From Paenibacillus whitsoniae (GTDB lineage: Bacteria; Bacillota; Bacilli; Paenibacillales; NBRC-103111), in NCBI RefSeq assembly GCF_003955665.1, contig NZ_RXHU01000033.1, positions 1 through 64,000 on the forward strand: DNA of 64,000 nucleotides. Reading direction: 5' to 3'. The translations under genes were made by a program, and so were the position numbers. This document shows positions 7,716-17,627 of this stretch, in pieces (positions within the stretch are counted from its first letter, which is position 1; the number at the start of each line of letters is the position of its first letter). The notes below the pieces were generated by a model, which was given only the letters and a program-made list of their open reading frames with translations, had not been told where the DNA came from and searched no databases.

Positions 7716-9131
7716 ATGGCCATTTCCGCCCCTTCGTTACCTCCGGTTCGTACGGAAATACGCGAACAACCCCAAACCCGCACAGCCGACAAGCTGCTGC
7801 GCGTGCTGATGCTGACCATGTCGGTCTCCATGATGACCGGCATCATGTTCAATATCGCGCTGCCCCGCATCAGCGCGGAATTCTCGCTGACCATTGCCCA
7901 GGTCAGCTGGATGTCGTCTGCGTACATTCTTATCTACGCGGTCGGCTCCGTCACCTACGGGAAGCTGGCTGACCGCATTCCGCTCAAAAACCTCGTCACC
8001 GCCGGGCTGCTCGTCTTCGCCCTCGGCTCCCTGCTCGGGCTGACGTCCCACGGCTTCGCCGCGGCGCTCGCGGGACGCTGCCTGCAAGCCGCCGGCGCCG
8101 CCGTCATTCCGGCGATGTCCATGATCATCCCGCTGCGCTACTTTGCGCCGGAGCGGCGGGGCGCCGCCCTCGGCATGACTGCCGTCGGGCTGGCCTTCGG
8201 CAACGCGCTCGGCCCCGTCATCGCCGCGCTGATCGTCAGCTCGCTGAGCTGGCGCTGGCTGTTCGCGGTGCCGCTCGTCGTGTTGGCTGCGCTGCCGCTG
8301 TTCCGCAAGTACCTCGGCGACGAGCGGCCGCAGCCCCAAAGCGGCACGTTCGACTGGCTGGGCGGCCTCCTGCTCGGCGCCGCCATTGCCCTGCTGCTGC
8401 TGAGCGTCACCCAGGGCAGCTGGCTTCTCGGCCTGGCGCTGCCCGCCGCAGCTCTCTTCGTCCTGCGGATTCGCGCCGCCCGCGAACCGTTTATCGCGCC
8501 TCACTTGTTCAGGAACGCGCGGTACACCTTGGGGCTGACGGTTTCCTTCCTCGTCAGCGCCACCTGCTGCTCGCTCTACGTCGTGAGCCCGCTTCTGCTC
8601 ACCGACGTCCAGCGGCTGCCCTCGCTCTGGATCGGCTTCGTCATGGTGCCCGCGGCGATCGCCTCCGCGGCGTTCGGCCGAGCCGGCGGCCGGCTCGCCG
8701 ACACGAGGGGCAACCTGTTCGTCGTCTGCGTAGCCTCCTCCCTGCTCGCTGCCTGCTTCGGGCTGCTCTCGGTCTTCGCCGGGGGCTCGCCGGTGCTGAT
8801 CAGCGCGCTGCTGATGCTCGGCAACGTCGGGCAGTCGTTCCTCGTCATCGCGCTGTCAAACGCGGTGTCCCGGACGCTGCCGGCCGAACAGGTCGGCGTC
8901 GGCATGGGGATGCTGTCTATGGCCAACTTCATCGGCCAGGGCATGGCGATCGGCACGTACAGCCGAATCGTGGATCATGGCGCCGCAACAACCTCGCCCC
9001 TGAATCCCTTCTATGGCTACGGCGAGGGCGCCGTATTCAGCAATATGTACTTGGCGATTGCTGCGGTTCAGGTGATCATTTGGGCCCTGTACGCCCTTAC
9101 ATTCAGCACAAGACGTGCCACGGCAGCATAA
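7716..9131 (+). CDS. MFS multidrug exporter (DHA2-like)
   Basis: Proton-driven drug or metabolite exporter in the cell membrane. The 471 residues form about 14 hydrophobic segments. Motif A is seen as GKLADRIPLKN after helix 2, motif C as GLAFGNALGPVIAALIV in helix 5, and the first helix ends MFNIALPRISAEF, typical of DHA2 exporters. The ATG at 7716 is used; the ribosome binding site GAAAGGA is rather far upstream (about 15 bases), so the start is less certain than the identity. It is probably controlled by the TetR protein at 6657. A second exporter of the same family lies at 49237. The gene is richer in GC than its neighbours. Confidence 0.88.
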   Translation: MAISAPSLPPVRTEIREQPQTRTADKLLRVLMLTMSVSMMTGIMFNIALPRISAEFSLTIAQVSWMSSAYILIYAVGSVTYGKLADRIPLKNLVTAGLLVFALGSLLGLTSHGFAAALAGRCLQAAGAAVIPAMSMIIPLRYFAPERRGAALGMTAVGLAFGNALGPVIAALIVSSLSWRWLFAVPLVVLAALPLFRKYLGDERPQPQSGTFDWLGGLLLGAAIALLLLSVTQGSWLLGLALPAAALFVLRIRAAREPFIAPHLFRNARYTLGLTVSFLVSATCCSLYVVSPLLLTDVQRLPSLWIGFVMVPAAIASAAFGRAGGRLADTRGNLFVVCVASSLLAACFGLLSVFAGGSPVLISALLMLGNVGQSFLVIALSNAVSRTLPAEQVGVGMGMLSMANFIGQGMAIGTYSRIVDHGAATTSPLNPFYGYGEGAVFSNMYLAIAAVQVIIWALYALTFSTRRATAA

Positions 9132-9139
9132 ACGCAAAT

Positions 9140-9189
9140 AGGAGCAGAACGGCTAGGATTTGTCTCTAGCCGCCTGCTCCTGTTTGGCT
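9140..9189. terminator. Bidirectional terminator between MFS and chemotaxis genes
   Basis: AGGAGCAG and CGGCTAG pair with CTAGCCG and CTGCTCCT around a short loop. The structure sits between two convergent genes and can serve both, though the T-runs are weak. Confidence 0.6.
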
Positions 9190-9200
9190 TACGCCTCAAC

Positions 9201-10970
9201 TTATGCCTTTATCCGAAACTGATGTGCCATCTCCTTGAGGGCCGTTGCCATTTGGCTCAGAGAACTCGAAGATCGGGCGATCTCATCGATCGTGGCCAGC
9301 TGTTCTTCTGTCGCGGCAGTGATCGTCTCGGAATTCTTAGCCGACTGCCCGGCAATGCGATCCAGCTCTTGCAATGAAGCCGTAATCTCTTCGGAGCTTG
9401 CCGACATTTGCTCCGCTGCCGCCGATGCCTCCTGAATTTGACCCACGACGTCTTGGGCGGTTTCCACAATTTTCGCAAATGCAGTTCCCGTCTGCTCAAT
9501 CGCGAGCATGCCTTGCTGGAATTCGTCGATGCCTTGGACCGTCGAACTGGAGGCCGACGCAATGTCCGCCTGTACCTGACTGACAAGCTCGTTGATCTGC
9601 TCGGAGGAGCTCTTCGACATTTCGGCCAGCTTTTTCACCTCGGATGCAACAACCGCAAAACCTCGTCCCTGTTCCCCGGCCCGTGCCGCCTCAATGGACG
9701 CATTCAGCGACAGAAGACTCGTTTGCGAAGCAATGTCCGACATCACAGTAACGATACCGCTAATTTCCTGAGAGCGCACATTGAGCGTCTCCATCACCTT
9801 GGAAATATTGTTGACCGCTTGCTGCACAGACTGCATTTTGGCAATCGACTGCTCGATCAACCCAAAGCCGTATTCCGCTTCTGTCTTTGATTGAATCGAC
9901 GTTTCATAGGCTAGCGATGACGTATCGGCGATTCGCAGAATCCCCTGTGTCATTTCTTCCATCGCTTTGGAGCTTTGCTCCGTGCTCATCGCTTGCGTAT
10001 CGATGCCTGCCGCAATCTGCTGCGTGGACTCCGCAATGTTCCTGGAAGCTTGCGTCGTTTCCTCAATAGAAGACTGCAGCGTATCCGATGCTGCTGATAC
10101 TTGATCCGAGCTATGTACGACTTGCTGCACAAGCGACTTTAAACTCGTGCTCATCGTCGTAAAATCGCTGGCCAGTTTGCCGATCTCATCCCTGTTTTTG
10201 ATGTGCAAGCCATCTGAAGTTAAATCGCCTGCAGCAACCTTCCGGGCTTCGGCGGCAATCTTTTTAAGCGGGCCGGAAATGTGATTGGCGAACAGGATCA
10301 CGCCCAATACACCCACAACCAAACAGATTACCAATGTCGTGATCGTGGAATGGAGCATGCGCTTCTGTCCATCATTGTAATCCTGATAGTACGATCCGGC
10401 TGCAACAATCCAATTCCAGTCCGGCACTTTGAGTGCATAGGCAATCTTCAGCGCCTCCTGATCGCTGTTCGGCAGCGGCCAGTCATAGAAGGTGAATCCG
10501 CCGCCATTTTGAGCCTGGTGAATCATATCCTGAATGTAATAGACCCCATCCGATGACTTTTTATCCCAGATATTCTGCCCTTCCAAACTCGGATGCGCCT
10601 GTAAATCCCCTTTATCATTTAATACAAAGTAATATCCGTTCGCGCCCAGATTAATATTGCGATTAATCGGTCTTGTTCCGTCAGCTTGCTTGCCGCCCAG
10701 CATGATAAGCTTGGCGTCTTCTTCCGCCTGCTGTTTAGTCAATTGACCGTTTTTGACCAGTTCATTCAGTTGAACGATATTCTGAACCATCAGTTTAACG
10801 CTGTTTTCGAGATTTTTCTCAATAAGCCTGTCGGTTTCATTTTTGGCGTCAAAGTAACTGTTTATTGAGAGGGAAAGCGTAGGGATCAACAACAACAATA
10901 GACAAAAGGCCAAAAGCTTCTTTCGAATCGTCCAACCCCATTTCCCGGGCATACCGTAAACTTTCTGCAT
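9201..10970 (-). CDS. Methyl-accepting chemotaxis protein with Cache sensor
   Basis: Transmembrane chemoreceptor that signals to CheA/CheW. In order: cytoplasmic start, membrane helix at about residues 17-36, an extracellular single Cache domain (about 40-195, with the [20 protein letters not shown] and [16 protein letters not shown] segments of the sCache_2 type), a second helix near 210-230, HAMP ([22 protein letters not shown]), and the signalling coiled coil with hairpin tip [20 protein letters not shown]. The tip has Ser where Asn or Ala is common. The ATG at 10970 follows AGGAGG; 589 aa is normal. The ligand is unknown; such Cache domains often bind small carboxylates. It is separated from the eCIS operon by a terminator and its own promoter. 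Confidence 0.93.
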   Translation of the reverse strand: MQKVYGMPGKWGWTIRKKLLAFCLLLLLIPTLSLSINSYFDAKNETDRLIEKNLENSVKLMVQNIVQLNELVKNGQLTKQQAEEDAKLIMLGGKQADGTRPINRNINLGANGYYFVLNDKGDLQAHPSLEGQNIWDKKSSDGVYYIQDMIHQAQNGGGFTFYDWPLPNSDQEALKIAYALKVPDWNWIVAAGSYYQDYNDGQKRMLHSTITTLVICLVVGVLGVILFANHISGPLKKIAAEARKVAAGDLTSDGLHIKNRDEIGKLASDFTTMSTSLKSLVQQVVHSSDQVSAASDTLQSSIEETTQASRNIAESTQQIAAGIDTQAMSTEQSSKAMEEMTQGILRIADTSSLAYETSIQSKTEAEYGFGLIEQSIAKMQSVQQAVNNISKVMETLNVRSQEISGIVTVMSDIASQTSLLSLNASIEAARAGEQGRGFAVVASEVKKLAEMSKSSSEQINELVSQVQADIASASSSTVQGIDEFQQGMLAIEQTGTAFAKIVETAQDVVGQIQEASAAAEQMSASSEEITASLQELDRIAGQSAKNSETITAATEEQLATIDEIARSSSSLSQMATALKEMAHQFRIKA

Positions 10971-11053
10971 GTTCTTCGCCTCCTGAGCAGCTCGCAAGCT
11001 TTTTCTATTTGACCTAGGTATAAATAACTGAATATTTAGATCTTAATACCCAT

Positions 11054-11059
11054 ATTATA
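11054..11059 (-). promoter_or_regulatory. Likely -10 box of the chemoreceptor gene
   Basis: A perfect TATAAT on the minus strand lies 84 bases before the start codon. The matching -35 is weak, so only the -10 is offered. Confidence 0.4.
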
Positions 11060-11143
11060 CTTGGTGTTTTTTCAAAAAACGGTCACACGTGTTACGAAAA
11101 CGGTAATTTTCGCCAAAACTCTGACAACCTGTGTGCCTTAACG

Positions 11144-11175
11144 AAAAAAGCCAAGCACATCGCTGTGCTTAGCTT
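11144..11175 (-). terminator. Intrinsic terminator of the eCIS operon
   Basis: On the minus strand GAAGCTAAGCACA and TGTGCTTGGCTT form a near-perfect stem with loop GCGA, followed by TTTTTTCG. It lies six bases after the stop of the last eCIS gene. Confidence 0.92.
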
Positions 11176-11180
11176 CTCTG

Positions 11181-12869
11181 TTATTCCGCGTCGCTGCCTG
11201 CCGGCGCTGCTTCGCGCATGGCCGACAGCGCCTGGTCGATCGAATCGACCTCACCGCTGCGGCTGGCGGATGAGCCCGCCATCTCCGCGCTGTACGCCCA
11301 CCAGCGTACGCGCACGTTCCCGGGCTCGCCGGACTGCTGCACCTTCACGCCGATGCGGAAGGTGCCTTTTTGCGGGTACGCGATCGTGCCGATCTTCACT
11401 TCCGGGGCATCCGGTTCAAACTCGCTGCCTTTGAACACTTCCGAAGCCCCGCCGTAGACGCGTTCATCGCTCGATAACATATCCGAGAACGCATCTCCGC
11501 TCCGCTCCTCCAGGCTCGTGACGATCAGCACGTTGCCTTCGCCAAGTCCGTGCGCGATCTCGCCGGAGAAGAAGCTCTTCGTCGCCCGCCCGAACGGGGA
11601 CACCGCAATTTTCGTGAATGGCTCGATCGGAATATCGACGAAGCCGCTGACAATTCCCGCGAGGCCAGTGCCGCCGCCAGCCGGAATGCCCAGATCGACC
11701 GACAGCTCGCTGATCTTCGGATCGTAATTGACTTTCAGCTCAGGCGGCTGGCCGGGCGCAAGCGTTTTGACCTTCGACTTCGTCACCAACTGCCCCGCTG
11801 TCTCATCGCGATACGCGCTCGCTTGGCTCAATCGGTACATTACGGATGTGTTGTACACGTACTCTCCGAACGGCACCTGCTCCACACTCTCGATCACATA
11901 GGTCGGCCCGACCTGAATCAGGCAAATTTTCGCCAAATAAATGCATGGCTCCGACGGAGCCTCCAGCGAAGCTTCCAGCGATTGCTTTACAAAATCGGAC
12001 ATCAACCGCTCGTTCACCGATGTGCTCAAAATCTGGATCTCGCCGAGATTTTGCGCTGGCAGCTCCAGCTGCCGGTCATCCAGCATCAGTGCCGCCGTGT
12101 CGGCCTGAACACCCACCGTTGCTTTCACGCCAGCGGTGCTGTCTGCGCGGAGCAGCACCTTCATTTCGTACTCGCTCTCCTGCCCATCCTGCGGCTCAAG
12201 GAAAGCGATCGTACCGCCCTGCATCGCTTCCACCCGCTGACCGGCCAACTCATAACGGAACGAGAGTCTGCCGGCTTTGAGCGTCTTTTCAAAGCGCAGC
12301 GTCATTTCAAAAAGCTGTCCCGGATTCACATAGCGCGGCGTCGTTTGCAGCACGCGCACGTGCGCATCCTGATACACGACAACCGTTTGATCCGTGAGGT
12401 TCGCCAGCGGCAACGAAGCCGGATCAGGCGCCGTTTCGCGGATGAAGAGACGGTAGCTCTCGAGCACGCGGTTATAATCGTTAATTTCGTCGGAACGCAC
12501 GGAAGAATTCGCCACCGCGTGAACCGGTTCTTTGTCTTTTTCGTCATAGGCAATGCAGAGATAGACGTTCTTCGCGTACTGATTATTCGTGAACCCGTCC
12601 ATCATGGACAGCTTCATCGTCATCGGCGACGGCACGACAATTTCACGGCCCAAGCTGTCAATCGCTGCCCCCATTTCCACGGAGACGGACTTTTCATCCA
12701 CCGCAACGACTTGCAGGCCGGTTACGACACCGGAGCCGTGCAGCAGACGATTCATCATGCGGCGCTTGTCGTTGAAATATTTTTGCTCGGACTCAAAATC
12801 TCTGACGGTCAGCAGCTTCCCATAAAAATACCGATTGCGCTCAAACGGATAATAACGTGATTTTCTCAT
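11181..12869 (-). CDS. Conserved eCIS protein of unknown function (last gene of locus)
   Basis: A 562-aa protein with no named function. The first 90 residues contain RNRYFYGKLLTVRDFESEQ and KRRMMNRLLHGSGVVTGLQV, a pattern I associate with proteins encoded directly after the TIGR02242-type tail protein in other eCIS loci; this association is from memory. The middle and C-terminal parts are rich in beta-strand-like segments, with stretches resembling extracellular or baseplate beta domains (about 170-290 and 420-540). The ATG at 12869 follows GAGGGGACCGTT; the frame is open 9 codons further but without a site. It starts 30 bases after the preceding gene's stop. Being at the baseplate end, it is a candidate for target contact or baseplate decoration, but this is inference. 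Confidence 0.75.
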   Translation of the reverse strand: MRKSRYYPFERNRYFYGKLLTVRDFESEQKYFNDKRRMMNRLLHGSGVVTGLQVVAVDEKSVSVEMGAAIDSLGREIVVPSPMTMKLSMMDGFTNNQYAKNVYLCIAYDEKDKEPVHAVANSSVRSDEINDYNRVLESYRLFIRETAPDPASLPLANLTDQTVVVYQDAHVRVLQTTPRYVNPGQLFEMTLRFEKTLKAGRLSFRYELAGQRVEAMQGGTIAFLEPQDGQESEYEMKVLLRADSTAGVKATVGVQADTAALMLDDRQLELPAQNLGEIQILSTSVNERLMSDFVKQSLEASLEAPSEPCIYLAKICLIQVGPTYVIESVEQVPFGEYVYNTSVMYRLSQASAYRDETAGQLVTKSKVKTLAPGQPPELKVNYDPKISELSVDLGIPAGGGTGLAGIVSGFVDIPIEPFTKIAVSPFGRATKSFFSGEIAHGLGEGNVLIVTSLEERSGDAFSDMLSSDERVYGGASEVFKGSEFEPDAPEVKIGTIAYPQKGTFRIGVKVQQSGEPGNVRVRWWAYSAEMAGSSASRSGEVDSIDQALSAMREAAPAGSDAE

Positions 12870-12899
12870 AACGGTCCCCTCACCTTCCTGACTCACCCT

Positions 12900-15014
12900 T
12901 TATTCGATTTCGGAATCCAGTCCCAAGCGTGTATGAATGTCCATGCGTTTATCGCGATCCACATCAATCAGCACCGTATTGTACGGCATTGACGAGCGCT
13001 GATCGAGGGTTAATAACGTAGGTTCCGACAAATACGTATTGATCCCCAGGTACGTATGCATATCCGCGTACATCCAAGGCTGCAGCACGATCAGCTTGCC
13101 CTCGGTGTACGCCGGCTTCTGATCCTCAATGATCGACTCCACAATGAGCCGCTGCGCATCGGTTCGCACACATTCCGGCTTCAGCAGCACGCAGAACGTA
13201 TACGGATTATCCCCATACAACTGGGCAAAAAGCTTCCGCAGCTCCGACGTCTCCTGCATCTGCCTGAACTGGAAGTACTCGAGAATGAACGCTTCCGTTC
13301 CCGTATAAATCTGCAGCATGTTCAGGAGGCCTTCGCGCGTCCCCCGCAGCTTATACAGCTCGGGTGCCCGTTTGATCAGCTCGCGGAGCTTCTTCTCGCC
13401 CCACGCCTCGTGCTCGGTGATTGCCAGCCAGCCGCCCAGCCACTCGAGATACGTTCCCGACACCGCATCAGGGTCAAAATGCGACGAGATCCGGTCAATC
13501 CTATCCTCCATATCGTCAAAAAACGTGGAGAACATCGCCAGGAACCGCTCCAGAAACGGGCTGTGCGTATCGTCCTGCTGGTACATCGGCGGCAAGTACT
13601 GTATCAGCGAAGTCCGCGGGAAATAGACGCGAAGCTTGCGGATGAACGGCGTTTTCTGCTCGCTGCCGATCAGCTCGATTTTGAACCAGAGATACCGCCC
13701 CTGCGCATCAATCAGCGCATCCTTCGGATTCAGAATCGGCTCGGACCATAGTCCCGCCGTCGCCATTACCTTCGTTTGAACCGGAATCGTCGGGTCCGTC
13801 AAATAGCTCGTATAATTGAGGTAATCCCCGACAATCAACCCTTCGCTTTCATCCGAGGCAAAATACGAAAACCGCACCAGCGTCTCCTCGGGAATGTTGG
13901 CTTCAAGCCGAATTTTGTGCCAGATCGTCTCCGTATCGCCCGTATCCAGATCCGCCGAGAAATACACGGCCTCCGGCAGTTGGCTGCCTTCCAGCAGCAT
14001 CGTGCGCGCCCGGAGATCCAGCAGCGTAATCTGCCCGCTGAGCCGGTCGAACACGTACAGCCGGTCTCGGCTGTCCATCGTCATTTTATCCGCCCTGCCG
14101 CGGAAGCCGGTCACTTTGTCCGCCGGAATGCCGTTGCCGCGGTATTTGAGAATGAACCGCTCCGTCACGCCCTCCTGCTGCGCAAACCCGCTGTCCCCTA
14201 TATAGAGATTATGATTCGTATCAATGGAAATTCCGGCAAACCGCCCCTCCTGCTCCAGCGAAAATAGCAGCGGTTCCCGCCCATCTTCATGGAACACGGT
14301 GACCGTTCGCTGCTGCGTATCAAGCAGTGCGAGCGTCCCGTCGGCTGCCGCCGTATAATACCGGTCCTGCAGCTTAGAGAGCGGGGTCGCTTCCGTCATG
14401 CTCAGCGCTTCGTGCTCGAACACGCGCAGCACCTCCCCGGCCGAGCTCCACTGCATAATGCCAATCCGGCCGCCCGGCGGGACTTCGGGTCTTCCATTCA
14501 TACCAATCTCAATGTCCAGTGGCACCGTCACGTACAGCAGATTGGCGGTTTTTAACTTCGTATTTACGGCCAGCGGATACAGCTTCAGCCCTTCCCATTC
14601 TTGCACTGCCCACATCGTCTGACCATTGGATATCGCGTACACGGCCAGCCTGCGCTCACTGCCTTCATGCGCATCCGCGATGACGAGCAGATCGGCCATC
14701 GACGCCAGCATCGCTTGCGGGCTGAACAGTTCGTGACCGTGACGGAACAACAGCTCACGGTGGCGGCTTTCGTCATCGTATACCCAGACGCTCGCCGACT
14801 CGTCGAGCAGAATCAGCTTGCGCCCCGGCCCCACCGTCATATCGACGATGCCGGGAATGCCCTCCAGCTCATCCGTGCGAACGATGCGGTGAATACTGTA
14901 CTTATCCGTTTGCTGGATCGAAAAGCCCTGATCCGACATCGCAATATTCGCGTCATACCCCTGCTCCCAATCCAACCGCTTGTTCAGCGAAAAAAACGTT
15001 TGTCCATCCTGCAT
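12900..15014 (-). CDS. eCIS tail/baseplate protein, TIGR02242-like with propeller-like N-terminus
   Basis: A 704-aa baseplate protein. The C-terminal part (about residues 475-620: QYLPPMYQQDD, FLERFLAMFSTFFDDMEDRI, TYLEWLGGWLAI, LYKLRGTREGLLNML) is the phage tail protein I-like module found in eCIS baseplates. The first roughly 370 residues are a series of short repeats such as HNLYIGDSGFA and DRLYVFDRLSGQITLLDL, which look like an NHL-type beta-propeller. A propeller here could bind a surface ligand, which is inference. The ATG follows GAGGTGACGAACG. A 333-base gap filled with tandem repeats separates it from the upstream baseplate gene, unusual in a locus where most genes abut. Confidence 0.85.
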   Translation of the reverse strand: MQDGQTFFSLNKRLDWEQGYDANIAMSDQGFSIQQTDKYSIHRIVRTDELEGIPGIVDMTVGPGRKLILLDESASVWVYDDESRHRELLFRHGHELFSPQAMLASMADLLVIADAHEGSERRLAVYAISNGQTMWAVQEWEGLKLYPLAVNTKLKTANLLYVTVPLDIEIGMNGRPEVPPGGRIGIMQWSSAGEVLRVFEHEALSMTEATPLSKLQDRYYTAAADGTLALLDTQQRTVTVFHEDGREPLLFSLEQEGRFAGISIDTNHNLYIGDSGFAQQEGVTERFILKYRGNGIPADKVTGFRGRADKMTMDSRDRLYVFDRLSGQITLLDLRARTMLLEGSQLPEAVYFSADLDTGDTETIWHKIRLEANIPEETLVRFSYFASDESEGLIVGDYLNYTSYLTDPTIPVQTKVMATAGLWSEPILNPKDALIDAQGRYLWFKIELIGSEQKTPFIRKLRVYFPRTSLIQYLPPMYQQDDTHSPFLERFLAMFSTFFDDMEDRIDRISSHFDPDAVSGTYLEWLGGWLAITEHEAWGEKKLRELIKRAPELYKLRGTREGLLNMLQIYTGTEAFILEYFQFRQMQETSELRKLFAQLYGDNPYTFCVLLKPECVRTDAQRLIVESIIEDQKPAYTEGKLIVLQPWMYADMHTYLGINTYLSEPTLLTLDQRSSMPYNTVLIDVDRDKRMDIHTRLGLDSEIE

Positions 15015-15347
15015 CGTTCGTCACCTCGTTTCTTAGATCGTTCGGGGCAGCCCCCGTTGGCGAATGGGAAAAGCGCGTTAATCGCACTCTCTCCACCATT
15101 TAGCAGGGGTTTACCACCCTTATTTCCCACTTTCGCTTCTCTTTTCCGCAAATAGCGGGGGGTTACCACTCTTAACTTGTTGGAAAGGCGTCTCATCCGC
15201 ACTCTCTCCACCATTTAGCAGGGGTTTACCACCCTTATTTCCCACTTTCGCTTCTCTTTTCGGCAAATAGCGGGGGTTTACCACCCTTAACTCGGCAGGT
15301 ACTCGGCTGCAGCGCCTATGCGTACTGCGCGTTGAGTCGCCGCTCCG
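15015..15347. repeat. Two 115-bp tandem repeats in a gap of the eCIS operon
   Basis: A unit beginning CGCACTCTCTCCACC occurs at 15083-15197 and again from 15198 to about 15295, nearly identical. Inside each unit the motif TAGCAGGGGTTTACCACCC is followed by a variant TAGCGGGGGTTACCACTC, so the motif appears four times. No ORF with a ribosome binding site is seen. The spacing and lack of unique spacers argue against CRISPR. Confidence 0.85.
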
Positions 15348-17594
15348 CTACAAATCCGTAATTCCGATCGTCTCTACCTCATGATCGCCGGAGTAGACCA
15401 GCGCGTACGGCGGGATATGAATATCCCCGGCGCCGTCCTTGTGGAAGCCTTCGCCCTCGGCGTCGAGCCAAATGTCCTGCACGTAGGCGACGCCTTTCAT
15501 CTTGGAAATCACACCGTAGATGTCGCCTTTGTACACCGTCCGGCCAAAACGCCAGCCCTCCGCGCCTGGCCCGCGGTCCATCGGCTGCAGGAGCTTCTTC
15601 AGCTCCAGCAAAATTGCGCGCTGTTCGCTCTTATATTTCGGTTCCATCACGACGACCGCGTGAACCGTTACCTTAATATATTCCGCCGGAATTACATGCA
15701 ATTCCGTCGTAAGAAGCCGATACCGCTCCAGGTGCATCTTGATCGTCTGCAAAAAGCCTTTGCCCGCACGCGGCTTGTCGCTCTCGCTGTACGGCACGAC
15801 CACCACCGTCATCTGCGCCGGCGCCGAGACGCGCGGAAAATCCCGCATCCCCGGCTTATACAGCGGGATAGCCTTCACCCGCGCGACGCGCAGCCCCGGC
15901 GCCGTCTTCGCGATCGCCTCGTAGTCCTCGGCGGTCACCGCGCGCGTCGGCGCGGCCAGCTCGCGCTGCACGCGCAGCTTCGCCTGGGCCAGCGTCTCGG
16001 CCTCGAGGCCGCCCCGCGCCGGGAACGGATTCGTCACGCTGACGCCCGGGTCCCCCGTCACAGCCGCCGCCACGCCCGTCACAAGGCCCGCCTTGACGTT
16101 GCCACGCACACCCCCGCCCGCTTGCAGCGCCAGGAACCGAATATTCGGTTCCCCGGCCTTGCGCGGGACGAGCCCCGCTTCGTTGTTCCCGAAGCGGATC
16201 GTGCCTTCCCCAGCGTCGTAAACGTAGTGCCGGTCGGTCGACTTCGAATTATCGAAGTCGTCTACGGCCGTCCAGTCCTCCCAAACGACGCTGTCCTCCC
16301 CGCGGGGGATGTAACCGACCTGCAGCAACATGCTGTCAGGCTTGTACACGCGCCCGCGCGAGATTTCCAGGGTCTGGCTCGGCAGCCCCTTCGTACTGCC
16401 CACGTACCGGTTGTAGTCGAACGCAGCCGTGTACGCTACAAGCCGCACCTGCTTCGCGCCCTGCAGCGGCACAAGCCCATGCGTCCCGTCGCCGAAGCGA
16501 AGCCGGGTCGTCCGGCGGACCGAATCCTGGTGCAGCTCGCAGCACCTGTCCGCCGGGCCGCAGGCCTCTAGATCTGCGACAATGTGCCAGTCGCGCCAGC
16601 GCCCTTGCTCGTCCCGCACCTGCACCGTGTGCAGGCCCGTATACGCAAGGTAAGAGCTCGCCTCGAACACCTGCCCCGGCTCGCCGCTGCTGTTCCACGA
16701 CGTTACCTCGCTAAACGTCTCTTGCTCGGCAGCACGCACCGTATTCAGCGTCACTTTCTCGATTTTCGGCGACAGCTCGTAGCCATCCTCCTCCAGGGTA
16801 CAGCAGAGCCAGTACCGGCTGCGGTCATCCGCCGGGTACAGTGCCATCGGCTTCATCTCCGACTGGAGCTGCAGCTTGATCTCGCCGCTCTGCGTGAAAT
16901 GCACCGTCGCGTCGCTCACATTTTCCACCGGCAGCCAGCTCTCCGACTGTCCACCCACGCCCGCGCCGGCATAAGACCAGACGACGCGTGCCGTCGACAG
17001 CGTAAGCCCCGATCGGACCTCAGCCTGGCTCATCCCGACCGGATAGCGATCATAAAGCTGGACGTGAAGGGAAATTTCCGTATCCACCGGCAGCGCCCGA
17101 TCGAAACCGAGGTACAAATGTGCTCCTTTGCGCGCCTCCGCACCGAACGCATAGAAGGCAATTTTCGCCTGATTGTTCGAGCTGTAGTCCGCAGCGGCGG
17201 TCTCCGTGCGAACGAGCACTTTCTCCACCGCCGCAGGCACCAGTTCCAACGTCCCGAGCGTCTCAAATCGCAAATCCATCGCCGTCAGCGGCGTCCCTTT
17301 CAGGAGCACAAGCTGCTGCGCCGCGCCGGTAAACGTCACCTCGCACTCCGCCGACTTCACCGGCTGCGGGTGGATGCCGAGCAACTTAAGAAACTTCCGC
17401 TCGCTGCGCTCCGTCACCCGGTTCAAATAATACTGCTGCATCTCGGTCACCCAAGCCATGAGCTGCAGCAGCGTAATGCCGGGGTCATGCTCGTTCTCAT
17501 CCGTCCATTCCGGATATAGCTTCGGAATTGTTTTCCGCGCTTCCAGCACCATCTGTTCAAACATGCGATCATCCAAATTCGGGATTGGCAGCAA
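15348..17594 (-). CDS. eCIS baseplate wedge protein, gpJ/gp6-like (Pvc12 position)
   Basis: A 748-aa putative baseplate assembly protein of the TIGR02243 type. The N-terminus has ARKTIPKLYPEWTDENEHDP and GITLLQLMAWVTEMQQYYLN, the hallmark of this family, and the later part has FGNNEAGLVPRKAGEPNI and ARVKAIPLYKPGMRDFPRVS, the gpJ-like core. It should form the wedges that join the central spike hub to the sheath. The start is a TTG at 17594, supported by GGAGGTG 8 bases upstream. The preceding gene, a longer relative, ends 33 bases upstream. Confidence 0.9.
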   Translation of the reverse strand: MLPIPNLDDRMFEQMVLEARKTIPKLYPEWTDENEHDPGITLLQLMAWVTEMQQYYLNRVTERSERKFLKLLGIHPQPVKSAECEVTFTGAAQQLVLLKGTPLTAMDLRFETLGTLELVPAAVEKVLVRTETAAADYSSNNQAKIAFYAFGAEARKGAHLYLGFDRALPVDTEISLHVQLYDRYPVGMSQAEVRSGLTLSTARVVWSYAGAGVGGQSESWLPVENVSDATVHFTQSGEIKLQLQSEMKPMALYPADDRSRYWLCCTLEEDGYELSPKIEKVTLNTVRAAEQETFSEVTSWNSSGEPGQVFEASSYLAYTGLHTVQVRDEQGRWRDWHIVADLEACGPADRCCELHQDSVRRTTRLRFGDGTHGLVPLQGAKQVRLVAYTAAFDYNRYVGSTKGLPSQTLEISRGRVYKPDSMLLQVGYIPRGEDSVVWEDWTAVDDFDNSKSTDRHYVYDAGEGTIRFGNNEAGLVPRKAGEPNIRFLALQAGGGVRGNVKAGLVTGVAAAVTGDPGVSVTNPFPARGGLEAETLAQAKLRVQRELAAPTRAVTAEDYEAIAKTAPGLRVARVKAIPLYKPGMRDFPRVSAPAQMTVVVVPYSESDKPRAGKGFLQTIKMHLERYRLLTTELHVIPAEYIKVTVHAVVVMEPKYKSEQRAILLELKKLLQPMDRGPGAEGWRFGRTVYKGDIYGVISKMKGVAYVQDIWLDAEGEGFHKDGAGDIHIPPYALVYSGDHEVETIGITDL

Positions 17595-17627
17595 CTTGTG
17601 CTCACCTCCTTTTGTCGATATGCGTTT

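Noticed and set aside
15083-15312. CRISPR array
   Set aside because: Long tandem units without unique spacers and no cas genes; the same holds for 45249-45480.
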